This document shows positions 26,378 to 34,640 of a stretch of 64,000 nucleotides of DNA, one piece after another. Both the position numbers and the translations under genes were made by a program. The first letter of the stretch is position 1, and every line of letters starts with the position of its first letter. Origin of the DNA: an uncultured Oscillospiraceae bacterium (GTDB lineage Bacteria; Bacillota; Clostridia; Oscillospirales; Oscillospiraceae). Where the stretch lies: the NCBI GenBank assembly GCA_944385095.1, contig CALWVS010000009.1:1-64000 (forward strand), given 5' to 3'. Below the pieces are notes generated by a model. It had not been told where the DNA came from, did no database searches, and was given only the letters and a program-made list of their open reading frames with translations.

Positions 26378-26626
26378 CTATTCATCCAGTAAATCTGCAT
26401 AGCTGACATGTAAGACCTTTGCAATGACCTTCAATTCAATGTCTGTTACAAACCGCTGACCACTTTCAATCCTCTGTATGGCGTTCTTGTCTACATCCAG
26501 CCCTGCAATTTGCAACAGTTCAGCCAGTTCCCTTTGGGATGGCTTGGTGGTCATCGCCTCCCGAAAGGCTTTGATTTTTTGTCCACTGATGTTGTTCTTT
26601 CCATCCATTGCTTTGTTCTTGTACAT
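26378..26626 (-). CDS. XRE-family helix-turn-helix regulator
   Basis: An 82-residue DNA-binding protein. An HTH of the Cro/C1 type spans about 17-75, with SQRELAELL as first helix and NAIQRIESG as recognition helix; it ends HVSYADLLDE. The start is supported by CAGGAG 7-8 bp upstream and a consensus promoter. It diverges from the spoVM-sipL-spoIVA cluster. Whether it regulates that cluster is unknown, but its promoter region contains a TTGAC/GTCAA palindrome that could be its own operator. Confidence 0.85.
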   Translation of the reverse strand: MYKNKAMDGKNNISGQKIKAFREAMTTKPSQRELAELLQIAGLDVDKNAIQRIESGQRFVTDIELKVIAKVLHVSYADLLDE

Positions 26627-26668
26627 ATCGGCTCTCCTGTTTGACAGTTTATGATGGTCACAGAAGAA

Positions 26669-26697
26669 AGTATAGGTTGACCTTGGTGGAATGTCAA
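26669..26697 (-). promoter_or_regulatory. Promoter (and possible operator) of the XRE gene
   Basis: On the minus strand, TTGACA (26697-26692), 17 bp, then TATACT (26674-26669). A palindrome TTGAC-N11-GTCAA lies within the core promoter at about 26677-26697. Confidence 0.75.
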
Positions 26698-26742
26698 TCT
26701 GGGGAATGTGGAAAGCTCTGTTTCCTCATCTTTTTTGTATCA

Positions 26743-26766
26743 GAAACAGCAGCCCGCACATATACT
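26743..26766 (+). promoter_or_regulatory. Candidate sigma-E promoter of spoVM
   Basis: CATATACT (26759-26766) fits the mother-cell sigma-E -10 pattern CATANANT. A weak TAT-containing -35 lies 15 bp upstream. The spoVM start is 35 bp downstream. Confidence 0.45.
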
Positions 26767-26800
26767 ACAGTAGACTTGCACTGAGAGGGGAGGGATTGGA

Positions 26801-26884
26801 ATGGGTATTGTAGTGGTGCGTTCCCCCAAATTTTTGCGGGGTGTGTTGCGGATGGTGTTTGGCTTAAAACAAACACAGGAATAA
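26801..26884 (+). CDS. spoVM: Stage V sporulation protein SpoVM
   Basis: A 27-residue amphipathic peptide that senses the convex forespore membrane and anchors SpoIVA, the coat-basement ATPase. It aligns without gaps to what I recall of the 26-residue Bacillus subtilis SpoVM: Pro9, Lys10, Phe11, Leu12, Gly14, Arg17 and Gly21 are all in register (core SPKFLRGVLRMVFG). Pro9 is the residue needed for correct curvature sensing. GGGAGGG lies 6-7 bp upstream and a sigma-E-like -10 precedes it. The SpoVM partner spoIVA lies 1.6 kb downstream, with sipL between. Its length puts it below usual gene-calling limits. Confidence 0.88.
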   Translation: MGIVVVRSPKFLRGVLRMVFGLKQTQE

Positions 26885-26907
26885 TACAGTGACCTTTCCC
26901 ATATAGT
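26879..26907 (+). promoter_or_regulatory. Candidate sigma-E promoter of sipL-spoIVA
   Basis: GAATAAT (26879-26885), 14 bp, then CATATAGT (26900-26907), close to the sigma-E pattern. The -35 overlaps the end of spoVM. Confidence 0.55.
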
Positions 26908-26960
26908 GTGTCAGAGCCGAAGGAGCTTTGAGACCAACTAGACAGGGAGAGGATGCGTTC

Positions 26961-28469
26961 ATGGAATTGGAATTCGACCGAGAGGTGCTACATTGCTATC
27001 AGGTACTCAGTACCAAAACCATCAACCAGGAGGAGACCATGGAATCCATTGTTCCAGATGCCTGCCCAGATATTCAGGAGATTATGGGCGTATATGGGCA
27101 GGCATTTCTGGAGCAGAAACAGGGAGAGGAGGGAGGTGCAACCCTGTCGGGCACGGTACATACCACGGTGTTATATCGACCGGAGGAAGGGCAGGGGCTA
27201 AAAAAACTGACTGTGAAACTGCCCTTTACCATCCGGCTGGATGAGGGAGGACGGCAGTGTGTCATACAGGGGCGTGTATGGGTAAAGTGTGCCAGTGCAA
27301 ATATCCTGAACCCCAGAAAGATTCTGCTGAAAGTGGAACTTGCAGGCTGTGTGATGCTGTTGCAGCCTGTCAAACAGGTACTCTGTCAGGGTGTACTGGA
27401 GCCGGAGCGATGGAATATAGAGGAGAAAAAGACAGAGTGTGAGAGCTATCAACTCTGTGTGGCACAGGAAAAGCCCTTCTCCTTTTCGGAACAGATTCGC
27501 ACCAATGGCACAGGGGAAGAAGAATTACTCTGGTGGAAGGCAAAGCCCCAGTGCAGTGAGTGCAAACGGATTGGAAACAAGCTGATTTTCAAGGGGAATG
27601 TAGAGGTAGAGTTGCTGTTGCAGCAAAATGAGGGAGAGTTGACCACCCATCAGGAGAATTTGCCTTTCTCTCAGGTGATGGAACTGGCAGAGGCTGGGGA
27701 CAGCGGAGATTGTCAGGTGATGGTGGAACTGAAGTCTATGGACTGTGTGCAGGGGGATGGTCATGGCTGGGAAGTGTCTCTGGAGCTGGTGGCACAGGGG
27801 CAGGTGTGGCAGCCCCAGTCCTTTGCACTGCTACAGGATTTGTACAGCACCACCCATGAAACCAAAGTACAGATGGAGCATTGCAGCCTGTTGCAACGGC
27901 TGGAGCAGCCAGACCAGACCATCAGCCTGCGGGAGCTGGTGGAGACGGAGGAAATGCCCAGAACGGTGTTGGAACAGTGGGTGACAGTGGGGGAGACTAC
28001 ACGGAAACAGGATAGTGATGGGTTGAAGCTGGAGAGCAAGGCATATGTCACCATGCTCTATCTGGATGAGGCAGGGACACTGCATGTTGTGGAGAAAACC
28101 TTCCCATTGTCCTGTCAGCTGGAACAGAGTGCAGACAGAAACCATCTGACATGGGGAATCTGGCCAGGTGAGGTGTATGTTTCGCCGGCAGTTGGAGGGC
28201 TGGAGGTGCGGTGTACCTTTGAAGTGCCCTGCCTGTGCCTGAAAGAGCAAGACATTGCATGGGTTTCCGGGGCTACATTGGGAGAGGAGCGTCAAAAAAA
28301 AACGGGACGTCAGCCCTCTATGGTGCTGAGGTTGGCATCTCCAGAGGAGAGCCTGTGGGATCTGGCAAAGACCTATGGCACAACCATGCAGCAGATCGCA
28401 GCAGCCAACCAACTGGAGGGGGAACAACTGCCTCTGGGCAGTATGCTTCTCATTCCAGCCATTCGCTAG
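26961..28469 (+). CDS. sipL: SipL-type spore coat morphogenetic protein (DUF3794 + LysM)
   Basis: A 502-residue protein with DUF3794/SPOCS modules through the first ~440 residues (two recognisable repeats, the first containing VPDACPDIQEIMG) and a C-terminal LysM domain (about 455-500). This is the layout of Clostridioides difficile SipL, which binds SpoIVA through LysM and is functionally equivalent to SpoVID. ATG 26961 has GGGAGAGG 8 bp upstream. It sits directly between spoVM and spoIVA, the two expected partners, so the assignment rests on architecture and context. Confidence 0.87.
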   Translation: MELEFDREVLHCYQVLSTKTINQEETMESIVPDACPDIQEIMGVYGQAFLEQKQGEEGGATLSGTVHTTVLYRPEEGQGLKKLTVKLPFTIRLDEGGRQCVIQGRVWVKCASANILNPRKILLKVELAGCVMLLQPVKQVLCQGVLEPERWNIEEKKTECESYQLCVAQEKPFSFSEQIRTNGTGEEELLWWKAKPQCSECKRIGNKLIFKGNVEVELLLQQNEGELTTHQENLPFSQVMELAEAGDSGDCQVMVELKSMDCVQGDGHGWEVSLELVAQGQVWQPQSFALLQDLYSTTHETKVQMEHCSLLQRLEQPDQTISLRELVETEEMPRTVLEQWVTVGETTRKQDSDGLKLESKAYVTMLYLDEAGTLHVVEKTFPLSCQLEQSADRNHLTWGIWPGEVYVSPAVGGLEVRCTFEVPCLCLKEQDIAWVSGATLGEERQKKTGRQPSMVLRLASPEESLWDLAKTYGTTMQQIAAANQLEGEQLPLGSMLLIPAIR

Positions 28470-28486
28470 GAGAGGGAGGAAACAAC

Positions 28487-29965
28487 GTGGAGGAACGCAA
28501 TCTTTACGAGGACATTGCCCTGCGCACAGAGGGGGATATTTATATTGGCGTGGTTGGACCTGTACGGACAGGAAAATCCACCTTCATCAAGCGATTTATG
28601 GAAAGTCTGGTGATTCCCAACATTGAGCATGTATACCGCAGGGAGAGAGCCAGAGATGAACTGCCCCAAAGTGGGTCAGGGCGTACCATTATGACCGCAG
28701 AACCCAAATTTGTGCCAGAGGAGGCAGTACCCATTACCATGGAAAATGGGGCTTCCTTTCAGGTGCGGCTCATTGACTGTGTGGGCTACATGGTAGACGG
28801 TGCAATGGGGCAGATGGACGGGGAAGAACAGCGGATGGTCACAACCCCCTGGTTTGACCACGAAATTCCTATGGCAGAGGCGGCAGAAATTGGAACACGG
28901 AAGGTAGTGTCGGAACACTCCACCATTGCCATTGTGGTGACAACTGATGGCACCATTACAGACATTCCAAGAGAGGGGTATCTGGAGGCAGAGGAGCGGG
29001 TGATTTCCGAGTTGAAAGAACTGGGAAAACCCTTTCTTGTGGTGCTCAACTCGGCATACCCCAGTTCCGACCGGGCTAGGGCAATCCAAAAAGAACTGAG
29101 TCAGCGGTATCAGGTTACATGCCTTGCTGTGAACTGTCTCACGCTGGAAGAAGGGGACATCAATGGGATTTTGCAGCAGGTTTTGTATGAATTCCCAGTG
29201 AAAGAACTGGATTTGTATTTGCCCCACTGGGTAGAGGCACTGCCACAGGAACACCCCATTCAGGAAGCACTGTATGGCGTCATCCGTCAGGCAGCCCAGC
29301 AGCTGCACCGCATCCGGGATGTGGAAGGGGCAGTGAAAGCTATGGGAGCCTGTGAACAGGTCAGCGATGCCAGAATTTCTGCCATTGATTTGGGGAGCGG
29401 TGTGGCAGCGGCTGTGCTGGAACTGCCCAGAAGCCTGTTTTATGATACCCTGTCCCAGCAGTCTGGATTCCAGATTGCAGACGATGGGGACTTGATGGGG
29501 CTGTTGACAGAGCTTGCAAAGGTGAAAAGTGCCTATGACAAGGTAGCTGACGCTTTGAAAGAAGTGGAGGAAACGGGATATGGTATTGTAGTCCCCTCCA
29601 TTGATTCTCTGGTTCTCGAGGAGCCAGAAATTGTGCGGCAGGGGGGACGGTATGGCGTGCGGCTGAAAGCCAGTGCCCCATCTATCCATATGATTCGTGC
29701 CGACATTGAGACAGAGGTCTCTCCCATTGTGGGCAGTGAGAAACAGAGCGAGGAGATGATTCACTATCTCCTACAGGAATTTGAGGGAGATACAGGAAAG
29801 ATATGGCAATCCAATATTTTTGGAAAGTCCTTCCATGAACTGGTGGGAGAGGATTTGAACGCAAAAGTAAAAAGAATGCCAGAGGACGCCAGAGAGAAGC
29901 TGAGGGAGACGTTACAGCGGATGATCAACGAAGGCTCTGGTGGGCTGATTTGTATTATTTTGTAG
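28487..29965 (+). CDS. spoIVA: Stage IV sporulation protein A (coat ATPase)
   Basis: A 492-residue ATPase that polymerises on the forespore surface to form the coat basement layer; the length equals that recalled for B. subtilis SpoIVA. The N-terminal TRAFAC-like nucleotide domain has Walker A GPVRTGKST (about 24-32) and the DCVGYMVDGAMG switch region (about 98-110). The C-terminal membrane-associating end is GGLICIIL. GTG 28487 has GGGAGGA 6 bp upstream. An open frame extends farther left but overlaps sipL and lacks a start signal. It lies 17 bp after sipL. Confidence 0.96.
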   Translation: MEERNLYEDIALRTEGDIYIGVVGPVRTGKSTFIKRFMESLVIPNIEHVYRRERARDELPQSGSGRTIMTAEPKFVPEEAVPITMENGASFQVRLIDCVGYMVDGAMGQMDGEEQRMVTTPWFDHEIPMAEAAEIGTRKVVSEHSTIAIVVTTDGTITDIPREGYLEAEERVISELKELGKPFLVVLNSAYPSSDRARAIQKELSQRYQVTCLAVNCLTLEEGDINGILQQVLYEFPVKELDLYLPHWVEALPQEHPIQEALYGVIRQAAQQLHRIRDVEGAVKAMGACEQVSDARISAIDLGSGVAAAVLELPRSLFYDTLSQQSGFQIADDGDLMGLLTELAKVKSAYDKVADALKEVEETGYGIVVPSIDSLVLEEPEIVRQGGRYGVRLKASAPSIHMIRADIETEVSPIVGSEKQSEEMIHYLLQEFEGDTGKIWQSNIFGKSFHELVGEDLNAKVKRMPEDAREKLRETLQRMINEGSGGLICIIL

Positions 29966-29967
29966 TG

Positions 29968-29998
29968 TGGGGTGGCTGCCTGTGGCAGCCCCTTTTTT
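29968..29998 (+). terminator. Intrinsic terminator after spoIVA
   Basis: GGCTGCC-TGT-GGCAGCC stem, extended by flanking G and C residues, then TTTTTT. Confidence 0.88.
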
Positions 29999-29999
29999 A

Positions 30000-30028
30000 T
30001 TGCTTTTTTTGGGAACTTTTAGTATAAT
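30000..30028 (+). promoter_or_regulatory. Promoter of the DUF1266 gene
   Basis: TTGCTT (30000-30005), 17 bp, TATAAT (30023-30028), starting within the preceding T run. Confidence 0.55.
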
Positions 30029-30087
30029 GGTTGGGACAGAGGAAACATTTGTATACTGGGAGAATGAAGTAAAGAAAAAAGGAGAGG

Positions 30088-30963
30088 ATGAAATTGCAGG
30101 ATTTACTGTTGGTTTTTTTTGTATGTGTCATCATTGTACTGCTTTGCGTGGTGATTTGGCGCAATCTGAAAAAAAGAAAAGGAAAAAAGCCAGATGCAGT
30201 TACCACCACATTGTCCCCTACCTTGCAGTGGCTGAACACAGCAGGGTCTATTTTGCTGGCGGTGAATAAGGAAGATTTCCGTTACATGGGGGGAATGTAT
30301 ACCCCAGGGAGCGAAAAGAGTAGCCGCAAGCTTGAGAGCATCAAAACCATGCTGTGGGACTATTGGGAGATTGATGGGCATGAGAGCGCAATGGAGACCA
30401 TGACACACCTGGTTTCTACAGGCATGAGAAGCCGGTATTGGCGTGATATGGTTTTGCTTGAGACGGTGTTTTCTCAGTATTCAGAACAGGAACTCATTGA
30501 GGAGGCAAGAAAACACAATCCAAACGCCAACGCAGAGAGTTTATTGCCCAAAACATTGATGGCATACAGAAAATATGGAGAAAATGCCCTGCTGGGCTGG
30601 GATGTGGGACGTGCTGCCTATATTATACAGTGTTGCTATTTTGCGGGGTATGTCTCCATGGAAGAAGTTCTGGAAATTGGAGTAGAAGCAGGAAAATTAG
30701 CACAGGAATGCTTTGATAACTGGGACCAGCTGATGGAAAGTTATCTGTTAGGCGGGCAATACTGGCAGGAAGAAGATGCCAATGAGCCAAACTCCATGAC
30801 AGCCGGGCGGAGAAAGCTGTATGAGAAGCTGCGCACTGGAACAGGGGCATATGAGGTGAATCCCTATCAGATGGTTGCATTCCAGACCCCACTTTCCAAA
30901 GAAGTGGTGACCGACCAGTATGGGATGATACCAGCTTCTCAGGCGTATGCTCAGAAAGACTAG
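30088..30963 (+). CDS. DUF1266 membrane-anchored protein
   Basis: A 291-residue protein with one N-terminal membrane helix (about 5-24), a Lys/Arg-rich stop-transfer stretch, and a DUF1266 domain from about 95 to 260. The domain hallmarks GWDVGRAAYI, YVSMEEVLEI and SYLLGGQYW are all present. The family is uncharacterised and widespread. GGAGAGG precedes the ATG. It is probably a single-gene unit between spoIVA and the cobalamin genes. Confidence 0.85.
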   Translation: MKLQDLLLVFFVCVIIVLLCVVIWRNLKKRKGKKPDAVTTTLSPTLQWLNTAGSILLAVNKEDFRYMGGMYTPGSEKSSRKLESIKTMLWDYWEIDGHESAMETMTHLVSTGMRSRYWRDMVLLETVFSQYSEQELIEEARKHNPNANAESLLPKTLMAYRKYGENALLGWDVGRAAYIIQCCYFAGYVSMEEVLEIGVEAGKLAQECFDNWDQLMESYLLGGQYWQEEDANEPNSMTAGRRKLYEKLRTGTGAYEVNPYQMVAFQTPLSKEVVTDQYGMIPASQAYAQKD

Positions 30964-31040
30964 GTCTTGGAGGAATCCGTGAAACGGAGACAGACAAACA
31001 GAACTCCTGCAATGGGACAGTTGGAAGTTACAGGTTTTTG

Positions 31041-31069
31041 TTGAAAATGGTCTGTAGATGGTGTATACT
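31041..31069 (+). promoter_or_regulatory. Promoter of the cobalamin operon
   Basis: TTGAAA (31041-31046), exactly 17 bp, TATACT (31064-31069), about 150 bp before the cbiA start. Confidence 0.7.
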
Positions 31070-31098
31070 GCTCCACATAGGCACAAACAGAAAAACGG

Positions 31099-31196
31099 TC
31101 AGAGTTTCCCTCTGATTCCAGCCACTTTGGCACCTTGCATGACGTTGCAAAAACGGATGCTGTTTGCCGCTGTTCATGGAATCAGAGGTTTTATAT
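31099..31196 (+). promoter_or_regulatory. Structured leader with two competing stems before cbiA
   Basis: An 11-bp perfect stem joins 31109-31119 and 31178-31188 and is followed by TTTTATAT. Inside it are GCCA-CTT-TGGC, TTGCA-TGACGT-TGCAA and a CGG/CCG-closed loop, giving a multi-branched fold. A second small stem, 31099-31104 with 31110-31115, uses the same 5' strand and is mutually exclusive. This resembles an attenuator or riboswitch expression platform. I cannot match it to a known class, including cobalamin. Confidence 0.5.
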
Positions 31197-31219
31197 CTGT
31201 ATCATGGTGAGATGATGTG

Positions 31220-32626
31220 ATGGAATACACAATACCCAGAATTATGGTGGCAGCACCAGCCAGCGGAAGTGGGAAAACCACTGTGACCTGTGCACTGCTG
31301 CATCTGTTGAAAAAAAGAGGCTGGAATCCATGTAGTTTTAAATGTGGACCGGACTATATTGACCCTATGTTTCATCGGCAGCAGCTTCAAATTCCCAGCC
31401 GGAATCTGGACCTGTTTTTTATGGATGGAGCACAGGCAAAAACAGAACTGGTTCATGGGGCAGAGGGATATTCCTTTGCCGTGCTGGAAGGCGTGATGGG
31501 GCTGTATGATGGGATTGGTATGACCGACCGTGCCAGCAGCTGGCATTTGGCAGTGGAGACGAACACCCCCATTTTGTTGGTTGTGACCCCAAAAGGGAAC
31601 GCCCTCACATTGGTGGCACAAATCAAAGGGCTTTTGTCCTTTCGCCAGCCCAGTCAGGTGACAGGAATTTTGCTCAATCCATGCAGCCCATCTCTTGCAC
31701 ATTTGCTGACCCCCGTTTTGGAACAGGAGACAGGGGTTCCAGTGGTGGGTTTTCTGCCCAATCTACCAGACTGTGCCATAGAGAGCCGACATCTGGGGCT
31801 GTTGCTGCCACAGGAAGTGGCAGGGTTGGAGGAAAAACTGGAACGGCTGGCACAACAGATGGAACAGACGGTGGACGTGGAGCGGCTTTTTAAGCTTGCC
31901 TGTTCTGCTCAGCCGTTAGAAGTGAGTTTGCCTGAGCGGAACCGGAAAACACCCTGTGTGTCCATTGCTGTGGCACAGGATGCGGCATTTTCCTTCTATT
32001 ACGACCACAATTTAGAGTGGTTGGAGAGGTGTGGGGCAACACTGGTCCCTTTTAGTCCCATTCATGATGACAAGTTACCAGAGGGGACAGATGGGCTTTA
32101 TCTGGGTGGTGGTTATCCAGAACTATTTGCTCAACAGCTCAGTGAAAATACCACAATGAGACAGAGCATAGCAGACCACATAAATAGAGGATTGCCCACC
32201 TTTGCCGAGTGTGGGGGTTTCCTATATCTGCAACAATCCCTACAAACACCGGACGGGACTGCATTTCCCATGGTTGGGGTGTTGGATGGACATGGGATTC
32301 GGACCGGGAAATTACAGCGGTTTGGTTATGTGACATTGGAACTGCTGGAAGATACTTCGTATCTGAAGCAGGGAGAGCAAATCAAGGGTCATGAGTTCCA
32401 CCGCTGGGACTGCACCAGAACGGGAGATGCCGCCATAGCCTATAAAGCCAGTGGACGGGGAAACTGGAACTGTATGGTGGCATATGGTCAACTATTGGCA
32501 GGGTTTCCCCACCTCTATTTCACGGAAACCTTTGCAGAGCGGTTTGTTGCCGCCTGTATCCAATATCAAAGGGGCACAGAATATGGAATTACTGCTCATT
32601 CGCCACAGCATCACAGCGGGCAATGA
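31220..32626 (+). CDS. cbiA: Cobyrinate a,c-diamide synthase
   Basis: A 468-residue amidotransferase that amidates the a and c side chains of the corrin ring using glutamine and ATP. The N-terminal P-loop is APASGSGKTT (about 9-18). The C-terminal class I glutaminase-like domain has GGGYPE (about 296) and the nucleophile Cys in FAECGGFLYL (about 330-339). A trailing His sits in GHEFHRW. ATG 31220 is used; GTG 31217 is also possible. The last 44 bp overlap cobC. Confidence 0.92.
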   Translation: MEYTIPRIMVAAPASGSGKTTVTCALLHLLKKRGWNPCSFKCGPDYIDPMFHRQQLQIPSRNLDLFFMDGAQAKTELVHGAEGYSFAVLEGVMGLYDGIGMTDRASSWHLAVETNTPILLVVTPKGNALTLVAQIKGLLSFRQPSQVTGILLNPCSPSLAHLLTPVLEQETGVPVVGFLPNLPDCAIESRHLGLLLPQEVAGLEEKLERLAQQMEQTVDVERLFKLACSAQPLEVSLPERNRKTPCVSIAVAQDAAFSFYYDHNLEWLERCGATLVPFSPIHDDKLPEGTDGLYLGGGYPELFAQQLSENTTMRQSIADHINRGLPTFAECGGFLYLQQSLQTPDGTAFPMVGVLDGHGIRTGKLQRFGYVTLELLEDTSYLKQGEQIKGHEFHRWDCTRTGDAAIAYKASGRGNWNCMVAYGQLLAGFPHLYFTETFAERFVAACIQYQRGTEYGITAHSPQHHSGQ

Positions 32627-33149
32627 AAAAAAACAATATATTGGAGCCACAGACCAGCCATTGAGTGAAGCAGGCAGACAGTTGGCACAGACAAAGCACT
32701 ACCCAAAGCCAGAAAAACTCTGGGTTTCTCCCATGCTGCGGTGCAGGCAGACAGCAGAGCTTTTATTTCCTGATGTGACACAGGTGGTGGTACCTGAGTT
32801 GCGGGAATGTGATTTTGGAACATTCGAGGGGAAAACATGGGAACAGCTCAGGGAAGAACCAGTCTATCAGGCATGGATGGATGGAGATAGGTCTATCACC
32901 TTTCCAGAGGGGGAATCCCTGACTTCCTTTTTTGCACGCTGTCACAAGGGAATGGAATGGGTGACAGAACAGGCACAGGGGATTGGTTTTGGTGCAGTTG
33001 TGACCCACGGTGGAACCATCATGGCAATTCTGGAGCGGTATGGCGTTCCAAAAGCCCCATTCTACCACTGGCAGGTGGGCAACTGTGGTGGGTTTCGTGT
33101 TCAAGTGGAACCACCCCTGCAACTGAATAGTTTGGAGAAATTTTCATAG
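32583..33149 (+). CDS. cobC: Histidine phosphatase, probable alpha-ribazole phosphatase
   Basis: A 188-residue phosphoglycerate-mutase-like phosphatase. It has the RHG-type catalytic motif LIRHSITAGN (His8 as nucleophile), RCRQTAE (about 52), acid Glu in RECDFGTFEG (about 75) and the second His in VTHGGT. Lying between two corrin amidases supports CobC (alpha-ribazole 5'-phosphate dephosphorylation in the nucleotide loop). ATG 32583 has AAAGGGG 8 bp upstream; a longer frame within cbiA is not credible. Confidence 0.82.
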   Translation: MELLLIRHSITAGNEKKQYIGATDQPLSEAGRQLAQTKHYPKPEKLWVSPMLRCRQTAELLFPDVTQVVVPELRECDFGTFEGKTWEQLREEPVYQAWMDGDRSITFPEGESLTSFFARCHKGMEWVTEQAQGIGFGAVVTHGGTIMAILERYGVPKAPFYHWQVGNCGGFRVQVEPPLQLNSLEKFS

Positions 33150-33164
33150 AGACAGGAGAACAAC

Positions 33165-34640
33165 ATGGCAGCAAAGGTCATTATGGTACAGGGCACCATG
33201 TCCAATGCAGGAAAAAGCGTATTGGTGGCAGGGCTGTGCCGTATTTTCAAACAGGATGGGTACCGAGTAGCCCCGTTTAAAAGTCAGAATATGGCACTGA
33301 ACAGCTTTGTGACCCGAGAGGGGCTGGAAATGGGGCGTGCCCAGGTGATGCAGGCTCAGGCTGCCGGTGTAGAGCCAACCGTTCATATGAACCCTATTTT
33401 GCTCAAGCCCACCAGTGATGTGGGCAGTCAGGTGATTGTACAGGGTGAAGTGGTGGGCAATATGAGAGCTGGGGCATATTTTCAATATAAAAAACAGCTC
33501 ATTCCCACCATTATGCAGTCCTATGAGGTTCTTGCCCAAGAATATGACATCATTGTCATAGAGGGGGCAGGCAGCCCGGCAGAAATCAACCTGAAAGCAG
33601 ATGATATTGTCAACATGGGTATGGCAAAACTGGTGGATGCCCCTGTGCTTCTGGTGGGGGATATTGACCGTGGCGGTGTATTTGCCTCATTGTATGGGAC
33701 CGTTGCCCTGCTGGAAGCAGAGGAGCGGGAGCGCATCAAAGGGCTGGTCATCAATAAATTTCGGGGAGATGTGGATATTCTCAAACCCGGATTGACCATG
33801 TTGGAGGAGTTGTGTCACATCCCTGTGGTGGGTGTGGTGCCCTATCTGAATCTGGATTTGGACGATGAGGACAGCCTCAGTGAGCGGTTTATCCACACAG
33901 AAAAGGAGGCTCCACTGGATGTGGCAGTCATCCGTCTGCCCCACCTGTCTAATTTTACCGATTTTAACGCCTTGGAGCGGCACCCTGCCATTTCTCTGCG
34001 GTATGTGCAGAAGGAAAGCGCACTGGGGCAGCCCGATTTGCTGATTTTACCCGGTACCAAAAATACCATTGACGATTTGAAGTGGCTCAAAGAAAGTGGA
34101 TTGGAAGCAGGAATTTGCAAGCGGCACGGGGCAGGAATTCCCATCATAGGCATCTGTGGTGGCTATCAGATGTTGGGAAAAACGCTTTCCGACCCAGACG
34201 GGCTGGAGGGAGGCGGTATCCTGTCCGGTCTGGGTCTTTTGGAACATACTACAGTGTTTCTGCCCCAAAAAACCAGAACACAGAGAAAAACAACCATTCC
34301 CCACTGTCAGGGGGTGTTTGCTCCCCTGTCCGGCTGCCCGGTGGAGGGCTATGAAATTCATATGGGCAGCAGTGGAGAACAGGACCTGTTTTCCTGTGCA
34401 GATGGTGTATTTGGAACCTATCTGCATGGAATTTTTGATTCTGTTGGGATGCAAAATAGACTGGTGGAGCTTTTGTTGGAGAAAAAGGGAATCTGCTGGC
34501 AAAAGGGACAGCCGCCAGAGGACAGCCACCAGTATAGAGAACGACAATATGACATGCTGGCAGCAAAGCTGCGGGAAAGTCTTGATATAGCGGGCATTTA
34601 TGCCATGATGGATGAGAACAAAAGAGGAGAACAACGATGA
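33165..34640 (+). CDS. cobQ: Cobyric acid synthase
   Basis: A 491-residue glutamine amidotransferase (CobQ/CbiP) that amidates the b, d, e and g side chains. The N-terminal ATP-binding loop is [12 protein letters not shown] (about 5-16). The glutaminase domain has [11 protein letters not shown] near 290 and the Cys nucleophile in [10 protein letters not shown] (about 328-337), with a C-terminal YLHGIFD. Together with cbiA and cobC it gives a partial cobalamin cluster; remaining steps must be encoded elsewhere. Its stop overlaps the Sel1 gene start. Confidence 0.93.
   Translation: MAAKVIMVQGTMSNAGKSVLVAGLCRIFKQDGYRVAPFKSQNMALNSFVTREGLEMGRAQVMQAQAAGVEPTVHMNPILLKPTSDVGSQVIVQGEVVGNMRAGAYFQYKKQLIPTIMQSYEVLAQEYDIIVIEGAGSPAEINLKADDIVNMGMAKLVDAPVLLVGDIDRGGVFASLYGTVALLEAEERERIKGLVINKFRGDVDILKPGLTMLEELCHIPVVGVVPYLNLDLDDEDSLSERFIHTEKEAPLDVAVIRLPHLSNFTDFNALERHPAISLRYVQKESALGQPDLLILPGTKNTIDDLKWLKESGLEAGICKRHGAGIPIIGICGGYQMLGKTLSDPDGLEGGGILSGLGLLEHTTVFLPQKTRTQRKTTIPHCQGVFAPLSGCPVEGYEIHMGSSGEQDLFSCADGVFGTYLHGIFDSVGMQNRLVELLLEKKGICWQKGQPPEDSHQYRERQYDMLAAKLRESLDIAGIYAMMDENKRGEQR

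Noticed and set aside
28235-28486. Longer N-terminus for SpoIVA
   Set aside because: The extension overlaps sipL in another frame; GTG 28487 has an ideal ribosome-binding site and gives exactly 492 residues.
30964-31050. Cobalamin riboswitch upstream of cbiA
   Set aside because: GGAATCCGTGAAACGGA faintly recalls the riboswitch core, but the remaining conserved boxes (ACTGT, the B12 box and its partner arm) are not found, and the promoter at 31041-31069 lies downstream of it.
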